Source: Parietaria judaica (lineage: Eukaryota > Streptophyta > Magnoliopsida > Rosales > Urticaceae). From it: 64,000 bases of DNA. The stretch is from assembly GCA_954871525.1 (NCBI GenBank), contig OX940869.1:15679001-15743000 (forward strand). Reading direction: 5' to 3'. The notes beneath the pieces are model-generated. The model searched no databases and was not told where the DNA came from. It saw nothing but the letters and a program-made list of their open reading frames with translations. How positions within the stretch are numbered: the stretch's first letter is position 1; each line of letters begins with the position of its first letter. Both the position numbers and the translations under genes were made by a program. Of this stretch, positions 48,148 through 59,706 are shown piece after piece.

Positions 48148-48337
48148 ATGTTATTTTCGCTTGTACAGATAGTAATCCAAATGAATGTATCTATTCTAAT
48201 CTTTTTTTTTTTTTTGAAAGAATCTATTCTAATCTATTTAGTAGTGTACAAAGTGTGTATAACCTACATATGAACCAAACAAGTAACATAGAATGTTTAC
48301 TGTTTGTTACTTGTAAAATCGTTTATTTATATATATA
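48148..48337 (+). other. ProDH 3' flank
   Basis: Immediate downstream region with a T-run near 48201-48215. No clear polyadenylation signal can be singled out. Confidence 0.4.
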
Positions 48338-48857
48338 GAATTTACGGAAAAAGTCATCAAACTCATTAGTTTCTTACAGCTAAATCACTATACTCAGTTT
48401 TTGGCGGCGAAAGTCACTATCGTCATATTTTCATTACAAATACACCCGTATACAACGTTAAATTTCATATTTTTTGCAATGTTAGACGCGCCACATCACT
48501 CGATCGGCCTCCCAACCGCGGCCTACTGCCTGTAGTAGCTCTCATCACCGGAATACGTCTGAATACAGGCAGTAGAGCGTAGTTGCGAGGACGGTCTTCT
48601 AAAGACTCGCATATAGCATGTAAGTATATGTAATGATGTGGCGCATCTAATATTGCAAAAAGAACACGACATTTAACGTTGTAAGGGTGTATTTGCAATA
48701 AAGATATAACATCAAGCGATTTTCGCCGTTAAGAAATGAGTTTAGTGACTTATCTGTAAAAAACTGATGAGTTTGATGACTTTCTCCGCTAAAAAATGAG
48801 TTTAAATGACTTATTTATAAAAAAATATTAGTTCGACGACTTTGGCCGCAAATTTCC
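48338..48857. mobile_element. Fold-back (long inverted repeat) element
   Basis: The left arm, from aatttacggaaaaagtcatc to about 48500, is repeated inverted on the right from about 48630 to 48857 (ending gactttggccgcaaattt). Paired blocks include caaactcat, aagtcact, tacaacgttaaat, tttttgcaat and cgccacatca. The right arm carries an extra duplicated piece (the segment around 48790-48857 repeats that at 48735-48790). The central 130 bp is GC-richer. Such long arms suggest a Mutator-like or fold-back non-autonomous element; no certain target duplication was found. Confidence 0.72.
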
Positions 48858-49400
48858 CATTTATATATACACACATACTCAATTACTGTTTAAAATTGAC
48901 AGTAATATCTCTAACGTCTCGTGTCTATACAATTTGCTTCCTGAATTTTAATTTTTGGCATCCATGTCTTCGTTGGTCCCTAGTTAGTTTGAAAAAATAG
49001 AAAAATTAAATTATGCACGAGACATGACTTGTTGAGATTATTTTCATCAATTTTATTGTTTTTCTCAAATTTTGTGGGACTTTCATTTTAATAATTCTCG
49101 CACAATTAGAGTCATCGATTTTCTCACAATATCCGTACAAACTGAGAGGAGCAGTTCAAATTGGATTAATGGATTGAATGAGTTTACTTTTACATAATAT
49201 AGACCATAAAAATGTACAATGAAACAGTCTGAAATATAAATGTACAATGAATTTTAATTCAGGTGCTCCCGCAAACAAATGCTCTAATGTGTTTTAAACA
49301 TCATTCTCTTTATGTAGTAGCTTCAACACTAATTTCTTCTAATTTCTTGTATAAGGACTTTTGAATATACCATTATTTATTATTGATATATCAGTTTAAT
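48858..49400. other. AT-rich intergenic DNA
   Basis: No gene, splice-site series or recognised repeat boundary seen. Confidence 0.5.
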
Positions 49401-49650
49401 TTTCTTATTTTATACAATTTTTTTAGATATCTGTTACAAAAGTACTTAAAGATTGTCAAAGCTCAAAATACAATCCAATTCTTTTTCACGTCAAGAGTAT
49501 ACAATGTTAAAATTTCGTCTCTCCATTTTCTTATTTTATACAATTTTTTTAGATATCCGTTACAAAAGTAAGTAAAGATTGTCAAAGCTCAAAATACAAT
49601 CCAGTTCTTTTTCGCGTCAAAATATACAATGTTAAAATTTCGTCTCTCCG
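49401..49650. repeat. Two-copy tandem repeat, period 126 bp
   Basis: The block beginning tttcttattttatacaattt at 49401 recurs at 49527 with few changes, both running through cgtctctcc. It lies directly left of the solo LTR at 49672. Confidence 0.92.
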
Positions 49651-49671
49651 TTTTGGAGGCTCGAGGGTGGG

Positions 49672-50735
49672 TGTTGACGTGGTTTCACATACCAACAGTT
49701 CACGTGATTAGTGAATGGGATTTCGATTTGAAATTGCTGAGAACTTTGTGGATCTTGTCCTCCGCGTCGTCAATATTTTTGACATTGGCCAAAATGAAAA
49801 ATGAAACGAACAAGAACACAAGGGGTTTTTTAGAGAGGTTCGTCCCAATGCGGTAGTTGACTACGTCCTCTATAAGTTTATTGATAATGAAAAAGATCAA
49901 CCAAAACCACAAACCGATTCCAAGATGATCAAAAAAGGAAAGATGAAAACACAAATCTCACACTCTATTCTTTCAGGGTGAATGCTTGCGTACGTGTAAT
50001 GGAACTGTCTTCTTGCTTTTATAGGCCTCCAATTTATGCCCGTTGGTAGTAGACGTTGATAGTGGCTTTGAGTTCGGAGCTTGACTTGTTGTCGAGCTGA
50101 CACGTGGGCCACTTCTTGAGAGAATCGCGCAGTGGTGGACTTTGACTCAACGTCGTGGGAGTTTGAATCTTGGTTGTGGCTATTTTCCTGGTCGGGCTCT
50201 GGAGGTTTGAATTGAAGCTTTTGACTTGGTCTGTCCGGGATCCAATGCTTAGTTGGTGTGTTCCTGCTCGAACTTCTTTGTTGGGAACGTATTCCTGCTC
50301 GGATCCCTTTATGGCAATTTCTGCTCGGGACGAGCTTCTGAGCTTTTAGGCCAACAAACCTGGTCGGGCTTGGGCTTTGAATCTATGAGCCGACAGACAT
50401 GGTCGGTCCTGGGCCTTAGCCAAGTGTATTGGGTTTTTGCCTTGGGCTGATGTGGCGTTCACATTCTGCTCGGGTTCTTCATCATCTGGACACATTCTCT
50501 GCTCGTGTCCCTCTGGAGCACTTTCTGCTTGGGACGAGCCTTCGCATTTTGGGCTTTAGATTCTGATCAGGCCCAAGCACTGTTAGGTGCTTATTGGGCT
50601 TTTGGCCATGTATCTCACAGGCCCATTTGTGCGAATATTCAATTATATTCACAACTTTGGTCTTAAATTATGTGAATCGTAAATTTAATTATTGACCTTA
50701 TCATTCCAATTACGGAACGAATTTACACATCAACA
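49672..50735 (-). mobile_element. Solo LTR of the Tat-like gypsy family
   Basis: Flanked by GTGGG on both sides (49667-49671 and 50736-50740). On the minus strand it starts TGTTGATGTG and ends ACGTCAACA, giving inverted termini TGTTGA/TCAACA. The complement matches the LTR at 26760-27762 over its length, including the TATA-box block and the region reading ctacgtcctct. No primer site or coding region adjoins, so it is a solo LTR left by LTR-LTR recombination. Small ORFs inside are not genes. Confidence 0.93.
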
Positions 50736-50822
50736 GTGGGTGTCTGGTCCAACTATATATATATCCGTGAGAAAAATAGAGAGAGAGGAGAGAGGGAGAG
50801 GGAGAGAAAGATTGGTAGACCC

Positions 50823-51414
50823 TAGGGGTGAACAAAAGAAACCGTAAACCGAATTTTTAACCGAAAACCGATCAAACCGATACCGATTAAACCGCAACCG
50901 TTATTAAAGCGGTTAAAACCGAATATACCGAGAAAAAAACCAAATACCGAATTAGGTTAAAACGGGGTTTTCGATTTTAATGTGAAAACCGCAACCGCTT
51001 ACCCGGTTTTACCGCTTTAACTAAATCTAATATTATATTTATTATATTTTATTTACCATACCTATCAACATGTCAAAAAGATTTTTCTTATCTAATCTCT
51101 CGGTGTAATATTGTGTAATATTAGTATTTAGTAATCCGTTTATGTGTAATAATTTATAATATTAACATTTAGTAGTATGTTAATGCGTAATATTAGTAGT
51201 CAGTTTATGGAGATGTGGATATTAATTTAAAATCGGTAAATGTGGGCAAAAAACCGATAATACCGCAACCGAACACCGAATACTGATTATACGGTAAATG
51301 TGGTTTTCATCTTTAAAAATAGGGTATTCGGTTATCGTTTCTAAAATACCGAAATGCGGTATTCAGTCTATTATTTGTCCAAAACCGTACCGAATACCCG
51401 CTTGTTCACCTCTA
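50823..51414. mobile_element. hAT-type MITE
   Basis: 592 bp, starting TAGGGGTGAACAA and ending TTGTTCACCTCTA. The 8-bp flanks gtagaccc (50815-50822) and gtggactc (51415-51422) agree at 6 of 8, the two differences being transitions. The interior is full of aaccg/cggtt motifs and has no coding capacity. Confidence 0.85.
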
Positions 51415-51643
51415 GTGGACTCATAGTACACGTGAACTACTTAAAAAACGCCATGTGGCACTTAATAGAATTCTCTTAACGGAATAAAAATAAAAACTTA
51501 CGGAAAGACAAAATTTGTACATTGTTTTTACTGCGATTTTTTTTAAGAACATAAGTTAAACTTTTGAAAAAATTTAGATACTTTTACCACCATAAACTTA
51601 AAAGAAAAACATCAATAAGCTTATAAATTAAAATTACTAATTC

Positions 51644-51867
51644 TACGGGTGCAAGCGGATCAGATACCCATATTTTTTTTTGGTCAAAAACCAAACCCGA
51701 GATCCCGGTCTTTTTACCCCAAAAACTCGGAACCGGTTTTAATCCGGATGCGGTTTTGAAAAAGCCTGTTCCGATATAACCGATTAAATATTGTTGCAGT
51801 TGTTTTTAAAAGTTGTTCTGGTCTGGATGGCGAATGCGGTTTAGAATCCGAGTTTTGTAAACCCCTA
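51644..51867. mobile_element. Small hAT-type MITE
   Basis: 224 bp, starting TACGGGTGCAA and ending AACCCCTA. A perfect 8-bp duplication ACTAATTC lies at 51636-51643 and 51868-51875. The interior has ccgg/ccgat motifs. Non-coding. Confidence 0.9.
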
Positions 51868-51875
51868 ACTAATTC

Positions 51876-52593
51876 ACCAGTCAAAATTTAACAATAAATA
51901 TTTTATTAGTAACTTTTTTTTTTTTAATTGTTTATGGACTTTTATTAGTAACTAATTATTTATAAAAAAAAGAAGTCCCTCGATAAATTCATTGCTCATG
52001 AAACACCCATCGGGCTTAAATATCAGTTTTTTTTTTTTTCTTTTTTCGGTTAAGTTTTATTGGTGAATTGGTTTGTGAGTATGATCATCCACTTCAGCTC
52101 TGCCAAAATACGCGTTGCGATCTGTTTAGCTTCCTAGATTCTGCAAACCACCTTTGCAGATCGAAGATCATCATCGCCATAGCCATCAGGAACAATTCTC
52201 AATCCAAAGAACAACCCACAACGCGTAACCGACTTGGGTTTCTTCCGAAAGCAGGTTCGGTTTCTTCAATCGAAAGGTTTTAGGAAAACCCCAATTCGTA
52301 TATCGATGAGATCCTTTGTTATCGAGATGAATTAGCAGCGAATGTTTCACATTGTTAAGGCATGTTCCTTTGAGATCCGAAAAGGTCTTCCTTTTTCGAT
52401 TCATGATTGAAATTCGCGGTCTTTACTATGTCCAAGTCAGCTTCGTTCATACTTGGGTCAATGCACTAAAACACTTCGTGTGATCATGTAGTGTAAACAA
52501 GTATAATCTTGGGCTTCATGCCCGGTTCAGACCCCGTATCGGTAGAGCAGTCGGTTTGGACGATGAGGCTGCGTTGAGAATCGAGGTAGCGAA
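51876..52593 (+). other. Upstream region of the TBC-domain gene
   Basis: Probable promoter and 5' untranslated region. T-runs lie near 51911-51925 and 52027-52046, then a less AT-rich stretch. No unambiguous TATA box. Small ORFs near 52068-52404 have no recognisable motif. Confidence 0.5.
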
Positions 52594-55331
52594 ATGGATA
52601 AGAAACGGATGGACGATTACGAGCCGGACCCGGTTCCTTTGCCGAGGCCGTTGGATAGATTCGGGTTCATAAAGCAGGAGCCTAATACCTCGTCCGAAGC
52701 TTTAGCAAGGAGCAAGTCGGGGAATGAATTTGAACGGTGCATTCTCAGTTCACTTGAGGCTTTTCAAGCCTGTCTTGCAGGATGTTTGTTTGCGTGTATT
52801 GTGGCTCATTGTCGCTTTCGATGTGTTGTAGGGAAGAGAGGAAGGTGAGGAAATGGAGAAAGATGATCGGGGTCGGAGGCAGCGATTGGAAGCATTATGT
52901 GAGGAGAAGACCTCACGTTGTTAAACGGCGCATCAGAAAAGGGATTCCAGATTGTTTAAGGGGTCTTGTTTGGCAATTAATCTCCGGAAGCCGGGATCTT
53001 TTGCTGATGAATCCCGGAGTTTACGAGGTAATTCTGATTTATGTTAATGTTAGTTTATCTACATAGAAGCTTCAATTCCATTTTACGATAACAGTTGCTT
53101 GGTTCCAGTGAAGATTTCTGACTTCTGTTTTATTCATCATAGCAAATTAATGTTGCACTTGAAATACTGATAAGCCTGCTATAGAGGAGGGCAAATTGGT
53201 CACTTAATATATAGCTTCCATCCATTTAAGTCATTTTATGATGTTTTATCAATGTTTAGCTGGGGTTATATAGGTAACTAGCAATACGTGCGTGATTAGA
53301 AATACTGATACGCCTGCGATAGAGGAGGGCAAATTGGTCACTTAGTTTATTGCTTCCATCCATTTATGTCATTTTATTATGTTTTATCAATGTTTTATGC
53401 TGGGGTTATAAAGGTAATTGGCAATACGCGCGTGATTAGAAAATAGGCGCCTTGGGCTTTGCCGTTTTATATATATTTTAGTTTGTTTGAATGAATCAAG
53501 ACATCGTACGGAGAGCTTTGACCGTGTTCTCGAATGAGCGGTCTTCATCACATTGTTGATTACTGTATACTTTCATCACATTGTTGATATCTGTATACTT
53601 ACATGTTTGTTTTTGTTTTGTTTCGAACATCGGCTCCGCTGAAATACCTTTGATTGGGAAATGTCTTGTGAATTCCAGCCTGTCTTCTGCAACTGCATTG
53701 ACATGTCCAACCTTGTTGAAAATACAATTAATGACAAAAAAATCGCGTGTCTAACATAATGCTCGTGTGTGTTGCAGCAATTAGTGATATATGAAACATC
53801 CGCATCAGAGCTCGATATCATTCGAGACATTTCCCGAACCTTCCCTTCACATGTATTCTTCCAACAGAGACACGGGCCCGGTCAAAGGTCCCTCTATAAC
53901 GTTCTAAAAGCATATTCAGTGTACGATAGAGATGTAGGATATGTGCAGGTTTGTTCCTTTGTCTTTTCTTTCCTTGCTAAATAAAAGATACCTCGTATAT
54001 TCAATCTGTTCAAATTGTAGGGAATGGGTTTTCTGGCCGGGTTGTTGCTTCTTTACATGAGCGAAGAAGATGCATTTTGGCTACTCGTTGCACTGCTTAA
54101 AGGAGCTGTACACGCCCCAATGGAGGGATTATATCTGGTATTTTTTATTTGCTTACGACTTCTCTTGCCTAAGGCGTTGCTTATAGATTTTTTCTAGTTT
54201 AATCATTCACTTATGTCTGTTATTTACTAATTTTATTTAAATATTTACTTATGTTTATTTATATTTTAGAGTTTGATCCCGACTCCCGGCTAACTAAGTG
54301 TAATATTTTTTTTTTAAATTACATAAAAGATCACTTAAGGAAACTAAGTATTACTCAATTAGTTAATTTAGTTAAACTACCCATTTTCTTTGACATCTTT
54401 TCGTTTGGTACATTTGGTGTTACTTTACTGCTCCTTTTCTTGCTTCACAAGTTAAAGCTTTCCTCTAAAGAAATGCATTTTTCTTATTTTTCGGTAGTTA
54501 CGTTGTTCGTGTTCTATAGGTAGGGTTTCCTTTAGTGCAGCAATACCTCTTTCAGTTTGATCAGCTGGTTCGAGAGTATCTGCCCAAGCTAGGAGAGCAT
54601 TTTACACAAGAGGTGATTAATCCGAGCATGTACGCTAGTCAATGGTTCATCACTGTTTTCTCGTACTCGTTCCCATTCCATTTGGCTCTTCGTATCTGGG
54701 ATGTCTTTCTCCACGAGGTTGGTCATCCATGTTGAAGTAAACCCGAAATATTCCTTTTTTTAAAAACTCCTTACTTTTTGCTAATTTATTATGAGTAATC
54801 TCTCTTCTATTATGTTTCTCCCGCAGGGCGTCAAAATCGTATTCAAAGTCGGTTTGGCCCTGTTAAAGTATTGCAACGATGACTTGGTGAGAATTTTACC
54901 TACTCATGAATGTCATAACTTGTATATTTATATGCTTACGATGTTTATTGTCCGAATAGGTAAAACTACCCTTTGAGAAACTCATTCACGCTTTGCGGAA
55001 CTTCCCCGAGGATGCGATGGATCCAAATACATTACTACCTATGGCTTACTCAATCAGGGTACAATACTACTCTCTTTTTTCTCAAACACGCTGTTGGACC
55101 CGATAATTCATTATGTTTTTTTCTAGTTAAATATTTTCCGAATAAAAAATAAGTATGAAATAGTTTTCCTCAGCTGATTGGGATTCTTATTAATGTGTAT
55201 GTCGTTTCATTGCCTTATGTGTCGTTAACTTTGATGATCTTTAGGTATCCAAGCGTTTAGAGGAGCTAAAGGTGGAGTACGAGAAGAAGAACGGAAGACC
55301 GGCCCGTCAAACAGAAGCTGATCCGAAATAA
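52594..55331 (+). CDS. TBC/RabGAP domain protein (eight exons)
   Basis: A Rab GTPase-activating protein: it speeds GTP hydrolysis by a Rab GTPase and so switches off a vesicle-traffic step. Exons: 52594-52736, 52832-53027, 53778-53948, 54021-54137, 54520-54717, 54827-54886, 54960-55058, 55245-55331 (TAA). All introns are GT-AG and the joined frame is open at 356 aa. The TBC domain covers about residues 75-310: GIPDCLRGLVWQLISG, then IIRDISRTFP with the catalytic arginine finger R133 (IxxDxxR), then YVQGMGF with the glutamine finger Q170 (YxQ), then NPSMYASQWFITVFSYSFPF and the closing helices. Both catalytic fingers are present, so GAP activity is expected. The N-terminus (RPLDRFGFIKQE) matches the lead of plant TBC proteins. 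The ATG is the first in frame. Intron 2 contains a two-copy direct repeat. Confidence 0.93.
53161..53440. repeat. Two-copy direct repeat in TBC intron 2, period 138 bp
   Basis: gaaatactgataagcctgct at 53161 recurs as gaaatactgatacgcctgcg at 53299, and both copies run to cgtgattaga. Only a few substitutions and small indels separate them, so the duplication is moderately young. Confidence 0.93.
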
Positions 55332-56542
55332 TAATAAATAAATAAAAATATCTTAGCGAGCTCTATAAATCGTCACACGAGTTGCTTAACTGTGTCCTCT
55401 TGTAAATTACGCTGTATACACAACATCAGAATGTACACATAAGTAAATGCCATTATTTGGCTGTTCTAAGTCTCTTTGCCAAGATCGACTTTGTTTATTT
55501 TATTTTTGCTCGATTGACGGCATTAAGAGCTCGAGAAGCACCTCTTTGAAGCCATGCACGTCCAGCGGCGGAAAGTTGCTCGTACAAGATGTGTGTCGGG
55601 TCGACCAGGGCTCTCGCGACTTGGTGCTAAATTATTAAATTTTGGATGTGTGAATTTGAGGAACATTCTTCGGGGCACGATTAGCTCGAGCTTAAATTAT
55701 TCAATTCAAGCATCCACGCAGTCCATCAAAGTACTTAAAGACCGCAAGAATCGACTCTCACTAACATGTTGGACGTGTTTTTGGGTTCACGCGTATCGCT
55801 TATGTGGCATTGGAGAAACTCCTTGTCTTGACCGAAGATTGCATCCCCAAGATGCCGTCACGACCAAAACAAGTATCAGATGAGCTGTGCCGACGAGTCA
55901 GACGGTGTCTAACCTGTCAAAGATGGAGCGCGACAATCGAAGAAGTATGTCACATCGCTTCGAAGCGCAATAATGTGTTCATGCAACTATGTATCAACAG
56001 TGTAACGCCATAACCCCGTATACAAAGCGCTTTGGGGAAGATTCTAAATAAGAGACGGATTAACGGGCATAAAAGGAAGAAAACTCCCCCGACGAGAGAC
56101 AACCAAACTTCTTTCGAACGAATAAAACGTTCACGTAACACTCTCTTTCCCGTGCCAAGACACACCCCTCTTCTCGGGAGCCCCCTAAATACTCCCAGGA
56201 GCACAAAACTGTACTCGGAATTTCGTAAAACTTGTAAAGTTCAACGTCGTAGTGAAAATCTCCGTCTAGTAAGCAACTGGCTAAGGGGTCGAATGACGTA
56301 AAACTCTTGCGCGTTTCTTTGTTCGACGAACAACGCGCTACACTGCTTAAGACTAATGGAGGTGTTAAGGGCATAAAGCCCAACAGTTAAGCCTCGGGAA
56401 ATTCTCGGTAGCCGGTGTCGACAACCGGGCAGATCAGAGAGCTTTCCCGATCAGCTGTTTCTTTTATTTTACAACATGCTGCATAGCCCGGCTAACGACA
56501 CTGCTTATTTGACAAACGACACCAAATAATGTTGCTTTCACG
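55332..56542 (+). other. Intergenic region between the TBC and PPR genes
   Basis: Holds the 3' untranslated region of the TBC gene at its start. Less AT-rich than most intergenic DNA here, with short open frames (for example 55804-55950 on + with a basic, cysteine-containing translation, and 56060-56383 on -). None shows a motif I recognise or a splice pattern I can defend; a gene remnant is possible. Confidence 0.4.
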
Positions 56543-58357
56543 GTGCTTTTAAGGAAAAACGACAACACTCGGAGTCCAAACCTTGTTCCCGAGCTCGCTC
56601 CTCCCATGGCCGGTGAGTCACGACTCGTCCAGAGCGTAAACGCCGTCGTTTTGAAGGGCCACTGGGCCACGCTCTTCAACCCCTCCTCCTTCCGCCTCGG
56701 CTCCACCACCGTCGCCCACGCCCTCCTCCACCTCTCCGGCGATGGCCCGGCGACGCCGTGGGCCTTCTTCAAGTGGCTCCACTCCAAACCCACCTCCCAG
56801 TACACCCACTCCCTCCGCGCCACGTGGACGATGGTCCACATCCTGGCCGCGCACCGCCACTTCAGAGACGCCCAGAGCCTCCTCGAGACGATGACCCGCA
56901 CCGACTTCCTCTCCTCGCCGACGGTTCTGAGCGCGCTGATCGCGGCGACCCGCAGCGCGTTCGACACCGACGAGCACGTGCTGAGCTGGCTCGTGATCGC
57001 CTACGCCCGCTCGCGGAGGACCCACGACGCGCTCCAGGTGTTCGACCAAATGCGGCTCCGGGCGATGAAGCCGCACCCCCACGCCTGCACCGCACTCCTC
57101 AGCGGCTTGGTGCGGGAGCGATCGAACTCTGCGGCGTGGAGCGTCTACAAGGTGATGGCCCGCCTCGGGGTCCAGGCGAATCTGCATGTGTACAACGTGA
57201 TGATCCGCGCGTGCGGTGGCGCCGGAGACGCCGAGAGAGCGGAGCGTCTGGTGGCGGAGATGGAGGCGAAGGGCGTTGCTGCGGACGCTTTCACGTACAA
57301 CACGCTGATTTGGCTGTACTGCAAGCAGGGTTTGCACTACGAGGCCCTGTCGGTTCAGAACCGGATGGATATGGCCGGAATCGGCCCTGGCATTGTGACG
57401 TATAACTCGCTCATCTACTCGTTCTGCCGAGAGGGCAGGATGCGGGAGGCCGTGAGGCTCTTTCGCGACATCAAAGGCGTCGTCCCGAACGAGATCACGT
57501 ACACCACGCTGATCGACGGGTATTGCCGGGTGAACGACGTCGACGAGAGCTTGAGATTGGTGGAGGTGATGAAGGGCAAAGGGCTCATCCCCGGGGTCGT
57601 CACATACAACGCGATTCTCCGCGCGTTTTGCAGCCAGGGAAGGTTGCGGGAAGCGAACAGACTTCTGGTCGAGATGAGTGGAAGGAAGATCGAACCCGAC
57701 AATGTCACATGCAACACGCTGATCAACGCCTACTGTAAACTTGGAGACATGAGCTCAGCGCTGAGGGTGAAGCAGAACATGCTCGAGGCGGGCCTGAAGC
57801 TCGACGTTTACACCTACAGAGCGCTGATCCACGGCTTCTGCAAGCTCCGGGACATGGACAATGCAAAGGAGCTTCTCTTCTCGATGCTCGACGCGGGACT
57901 CTCGCCGAGCAGTTGCACGTATTCGTGGATCGTGGATGGTCTCTGCGATTTGGATAGAGAGGATGACGTTGCGAGGCTCCCCAATGAGTTTGCGGAGAGG
58001 AGTCTCTGTGTCGACGCGTCTCTTTGCCGTGCGCTGATACGCCGGCTGTGCAAAAGAGAGAGACTCGACATCGCCGAGAAGATTGTCAAAGTAATGGCCA
58101 CGAAGAATCTGCCACGAGATAGCGTCGTATGCACCAGCCTGGCTCTTGCCCACATGAGAACCGGAAACGCCGGTGCTGTTACGACGATCTTCGACGAGAT
58201 GTACGAGAATAATTTGACGATTACTAGGAAAATTTATCTAGGGTTTGAGGGTTCTTATGGTGGTGAGGAGGTGTTGATGAACAAGTTTTGGAAATGCGTT
58301 GTTAATAGGGGCATAATGTCGAGAGAACTTCTCAAGGAAATGAAGAACTCGTTATAA
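56543..58357 (+). CDS. P-class pentatricopeptide repeat protein, intronless
   Basis: Predicted organelle-targeted RNA-binding protein, the class that stabilises, processes or edits transcripts of mitochondria or plastids. The single exon encodes 604 aa from 56543. An in-frame ATG at 56606 (MAGESRLVQS) would give 583 aa and starts in the more conserved part, so it may be the true start. From about residue 150 come a dozen or so tandem 35-residue PPR units, clear at FTYNTLIWLYCKQG, VTYNSLIYSFCREG, ITYTTLIDGYCRV, VTYNAILRAFCSQG, VTCNTLINAYCKLG, YTYRALIHGFCKL and CTYSWIVDGLCDL. No C-terminal E or DYW editing domain, so P class. High GC in the first two thirds, as in ProDH. The opposite-strand and frame-2 ORFs across it are shadows. 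Confidence 0.95.
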   Translation: MLLRKNDNTRSPNLVPELAPPMAGESRLVQSVNAVVLKGHWATLFNPSSFRLGSTTVAHALLHLSGDGPATPWAFFKWLHSKPTSQYTHSLRATWTMVHILAAHRHFRDAQSLLETMTRTDFLSSPTVLSALIAATRSAFDTDEHVLSWLVIAYARSRRTHDALQVFDQMRLRAMKPHPHACTALLSGLVRERSNSAAWSVYKVMARLGVQANLHVYNVMIRACGGAGDAERAERLVAEMEAKGVAADAFTYNTLIWLYCKQGLHYEALSVQNRMDMAGIGPGIVTYNSLIYSFCREGRMREAVRLFRDIKGVVPNEITYTTLIDGYCRVNDVDESLRLVEVMKGKGLIPGVVTYNAILRAFCSQGRLREANRLLVEMSGRKIEPDNVTCNTLINAYCKLGDMSSALRVKQNMLEAGLKLDVYTYRALIHGFCKLRDMDNAKELLFSMLDAGLSPSSCTYSWIVDGLCDLDREDDVARLPNEFAERSLCVDASLCRALIRRLCKRERLDIAEKIVKVMATKNLPRDSVVCTSLALAHMRTGNAGAVTTIFDEMYENNLTITRKIYLGFEGSYGGEEVLMNKFWKCVVNRGIMSRELLKEMKNSL

Positions 58358-58966
58358 TGAGTGACTTCTCGGCGTCCGAAATCCGGTTTTGGTCCGATCG
58401 CAACCCGATTCATCCTAAAAATCAAGCTTATTTATCAAAAGACTGATAGCAAAAGCATAGGGCCCGCACCAAAACCGGTCCTACTGTTCTTGGTTTTAAG
58501 AGATGTTTTGGCTCGGTTCCGATTCGGTTCCCCCTTTTTTTTTCTTTTTAAAGATAAATCAAGATTTTTTTTTTCTTTTCAAAACTAAGAATGGGACGAG
58601 CTCGGTTTGAAAGATCCGAGAGCTAGAAACCCAGTTCACAAAAGACCAAAACCATGTACCCGGTCCGATTTCAATCCTATTTTATAATGTGGACTAATCT
58701 ATATGTATAAAAAGAAAGATTTATATTGGCGTATGACTTGACAAAATAGAATTGAAAGTTTACAAGTCTCTTATTATTATTTTTTCTTTCAAAATTTAAA
58801 TTTTTTATATATGAAAATTACATGAAGTAACTCAATTCATAACTATTAACTAGTCTCACTCTTTTCACTACTTACGTAAATCATTTTAATGATAAAAAAA
58901 CTATTCCATTGTAGATTAAAACAAAACAAAAAAAAAACAGTTTTGTAAAAATTCAACATGTGTCGT
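58358..58966. other. Downstream region of the PPR gene
   Basis: First 250 bp rich in ccggttttgg and gctcggtt motifs that recall MITE interiors, without clear ends. Then AT-rich DNA with A and T runs. Confidence 0.4.
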
Positions 58967-58974
58967 GTTCTTAT

Positions 58975-59706
58975 CAGGACCGGCCCTGAGTTTGTCAGGC
59001 CCCTAGGTGAAGATCAATTTTGGGGTCCCTTTCGTAATTATAAAATTAAATTTCAATAAGGGTGCAAATAATACCCGGAAACCGGGTAATTATCCGGAAC
59101 CGAATCCGTATCCGGATTTAAAAACCGAAACCGTATCCGAATTCCGGTTCCAGGTACCCGTATCTGGATTCCGGTTCCGGGTACCGGATAGTAAAATTAA
59201 AAAAACGGGTACCTTGTTTTAGTTTTGTGTTTTTTATTTTATGTTAATTTAATTTTTAGGGTTAGTCTTTAGGACTCGACTTCATTTTCACTCCCGCCTC
59301 CCTCGCATCTCCCCAACTTCATTTCCTTCCCCGACTTCATGTTCTCGCTGACGCTGCCTCTTGCCGACGATGCCTCTCTCCGACGCCGGTTAAAATCCGG
59401 GTACCCGGATCCGGTTCCCAAAACCGGGTACCGGTACTGAGTATCAAAATACAGATACCCGGATTTCGGGTACCCGGATTTTCGAGTACCCGGATTTTGG
59501 ATACCGGTTCCGGGTATCAATTTTCGGATACCCGGATTCCGGTTCTGGGTACCGGGTACCTCGAAAAAACCAGGTACCCTACCCGGTTGCACCCCTAGCT
59601 AAGTGTATACCATATATATATATTTCATTTGGGGCCCCTCGGTATCAATAGGTGAAAACCTATTGTAGGCCCATGCCTACCATGTATACCCTTAGGGCCG
59701 GCCCTG
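58975..59706. mobile_element. hAT-type MITE with a second MITE nested inside
   Basis: Starts CAGGACCGGCCCTGAG and ends TTAGGGCCGGCCCTG. A perfect 8-bp duplication GTTCTTAT lies at 58967-58974 and 59707-59714. Without the nested element its own length is about 190 bp. Confidence 0.92.
59057..59597. mobile_element. Nested MITE with TAAGGGTGCAA/TTGCACCCCTA ends
   Basis: 541 bp, with terminal inverted repeats of about 11 bp (one mismatch) and an interior of repeated tacccgg/ccggatt/ggtaccg motifs on both strands. The flanking 8-mers (aatttcaa and gctaagtg) do not match, so the exact ends or the duplication are uncertain. Confidence 0.7.

Noticed and set aside
55447..56383. Several 60-109-aa ORFs between the TBC and PPR genes
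   Set aside because: No recognisable domain, no consistent splice pattern, and frames overlap on both strands. Left as unassigned intergenic DNA.
56618..57405. 239-aa minus-strand and 215-aa plus-strand ORFs over the PPR gene
   Set aside because: Arg/Pro/Gly-rich shadows of high-GC PPR coding sequence.
59269..59592. 107-aa minus-strand ORF rich in Pro, Gly, Thr and Tyr
   Set aside because: It is the translation of the repeated tacccgg motif inside the nested MITE.
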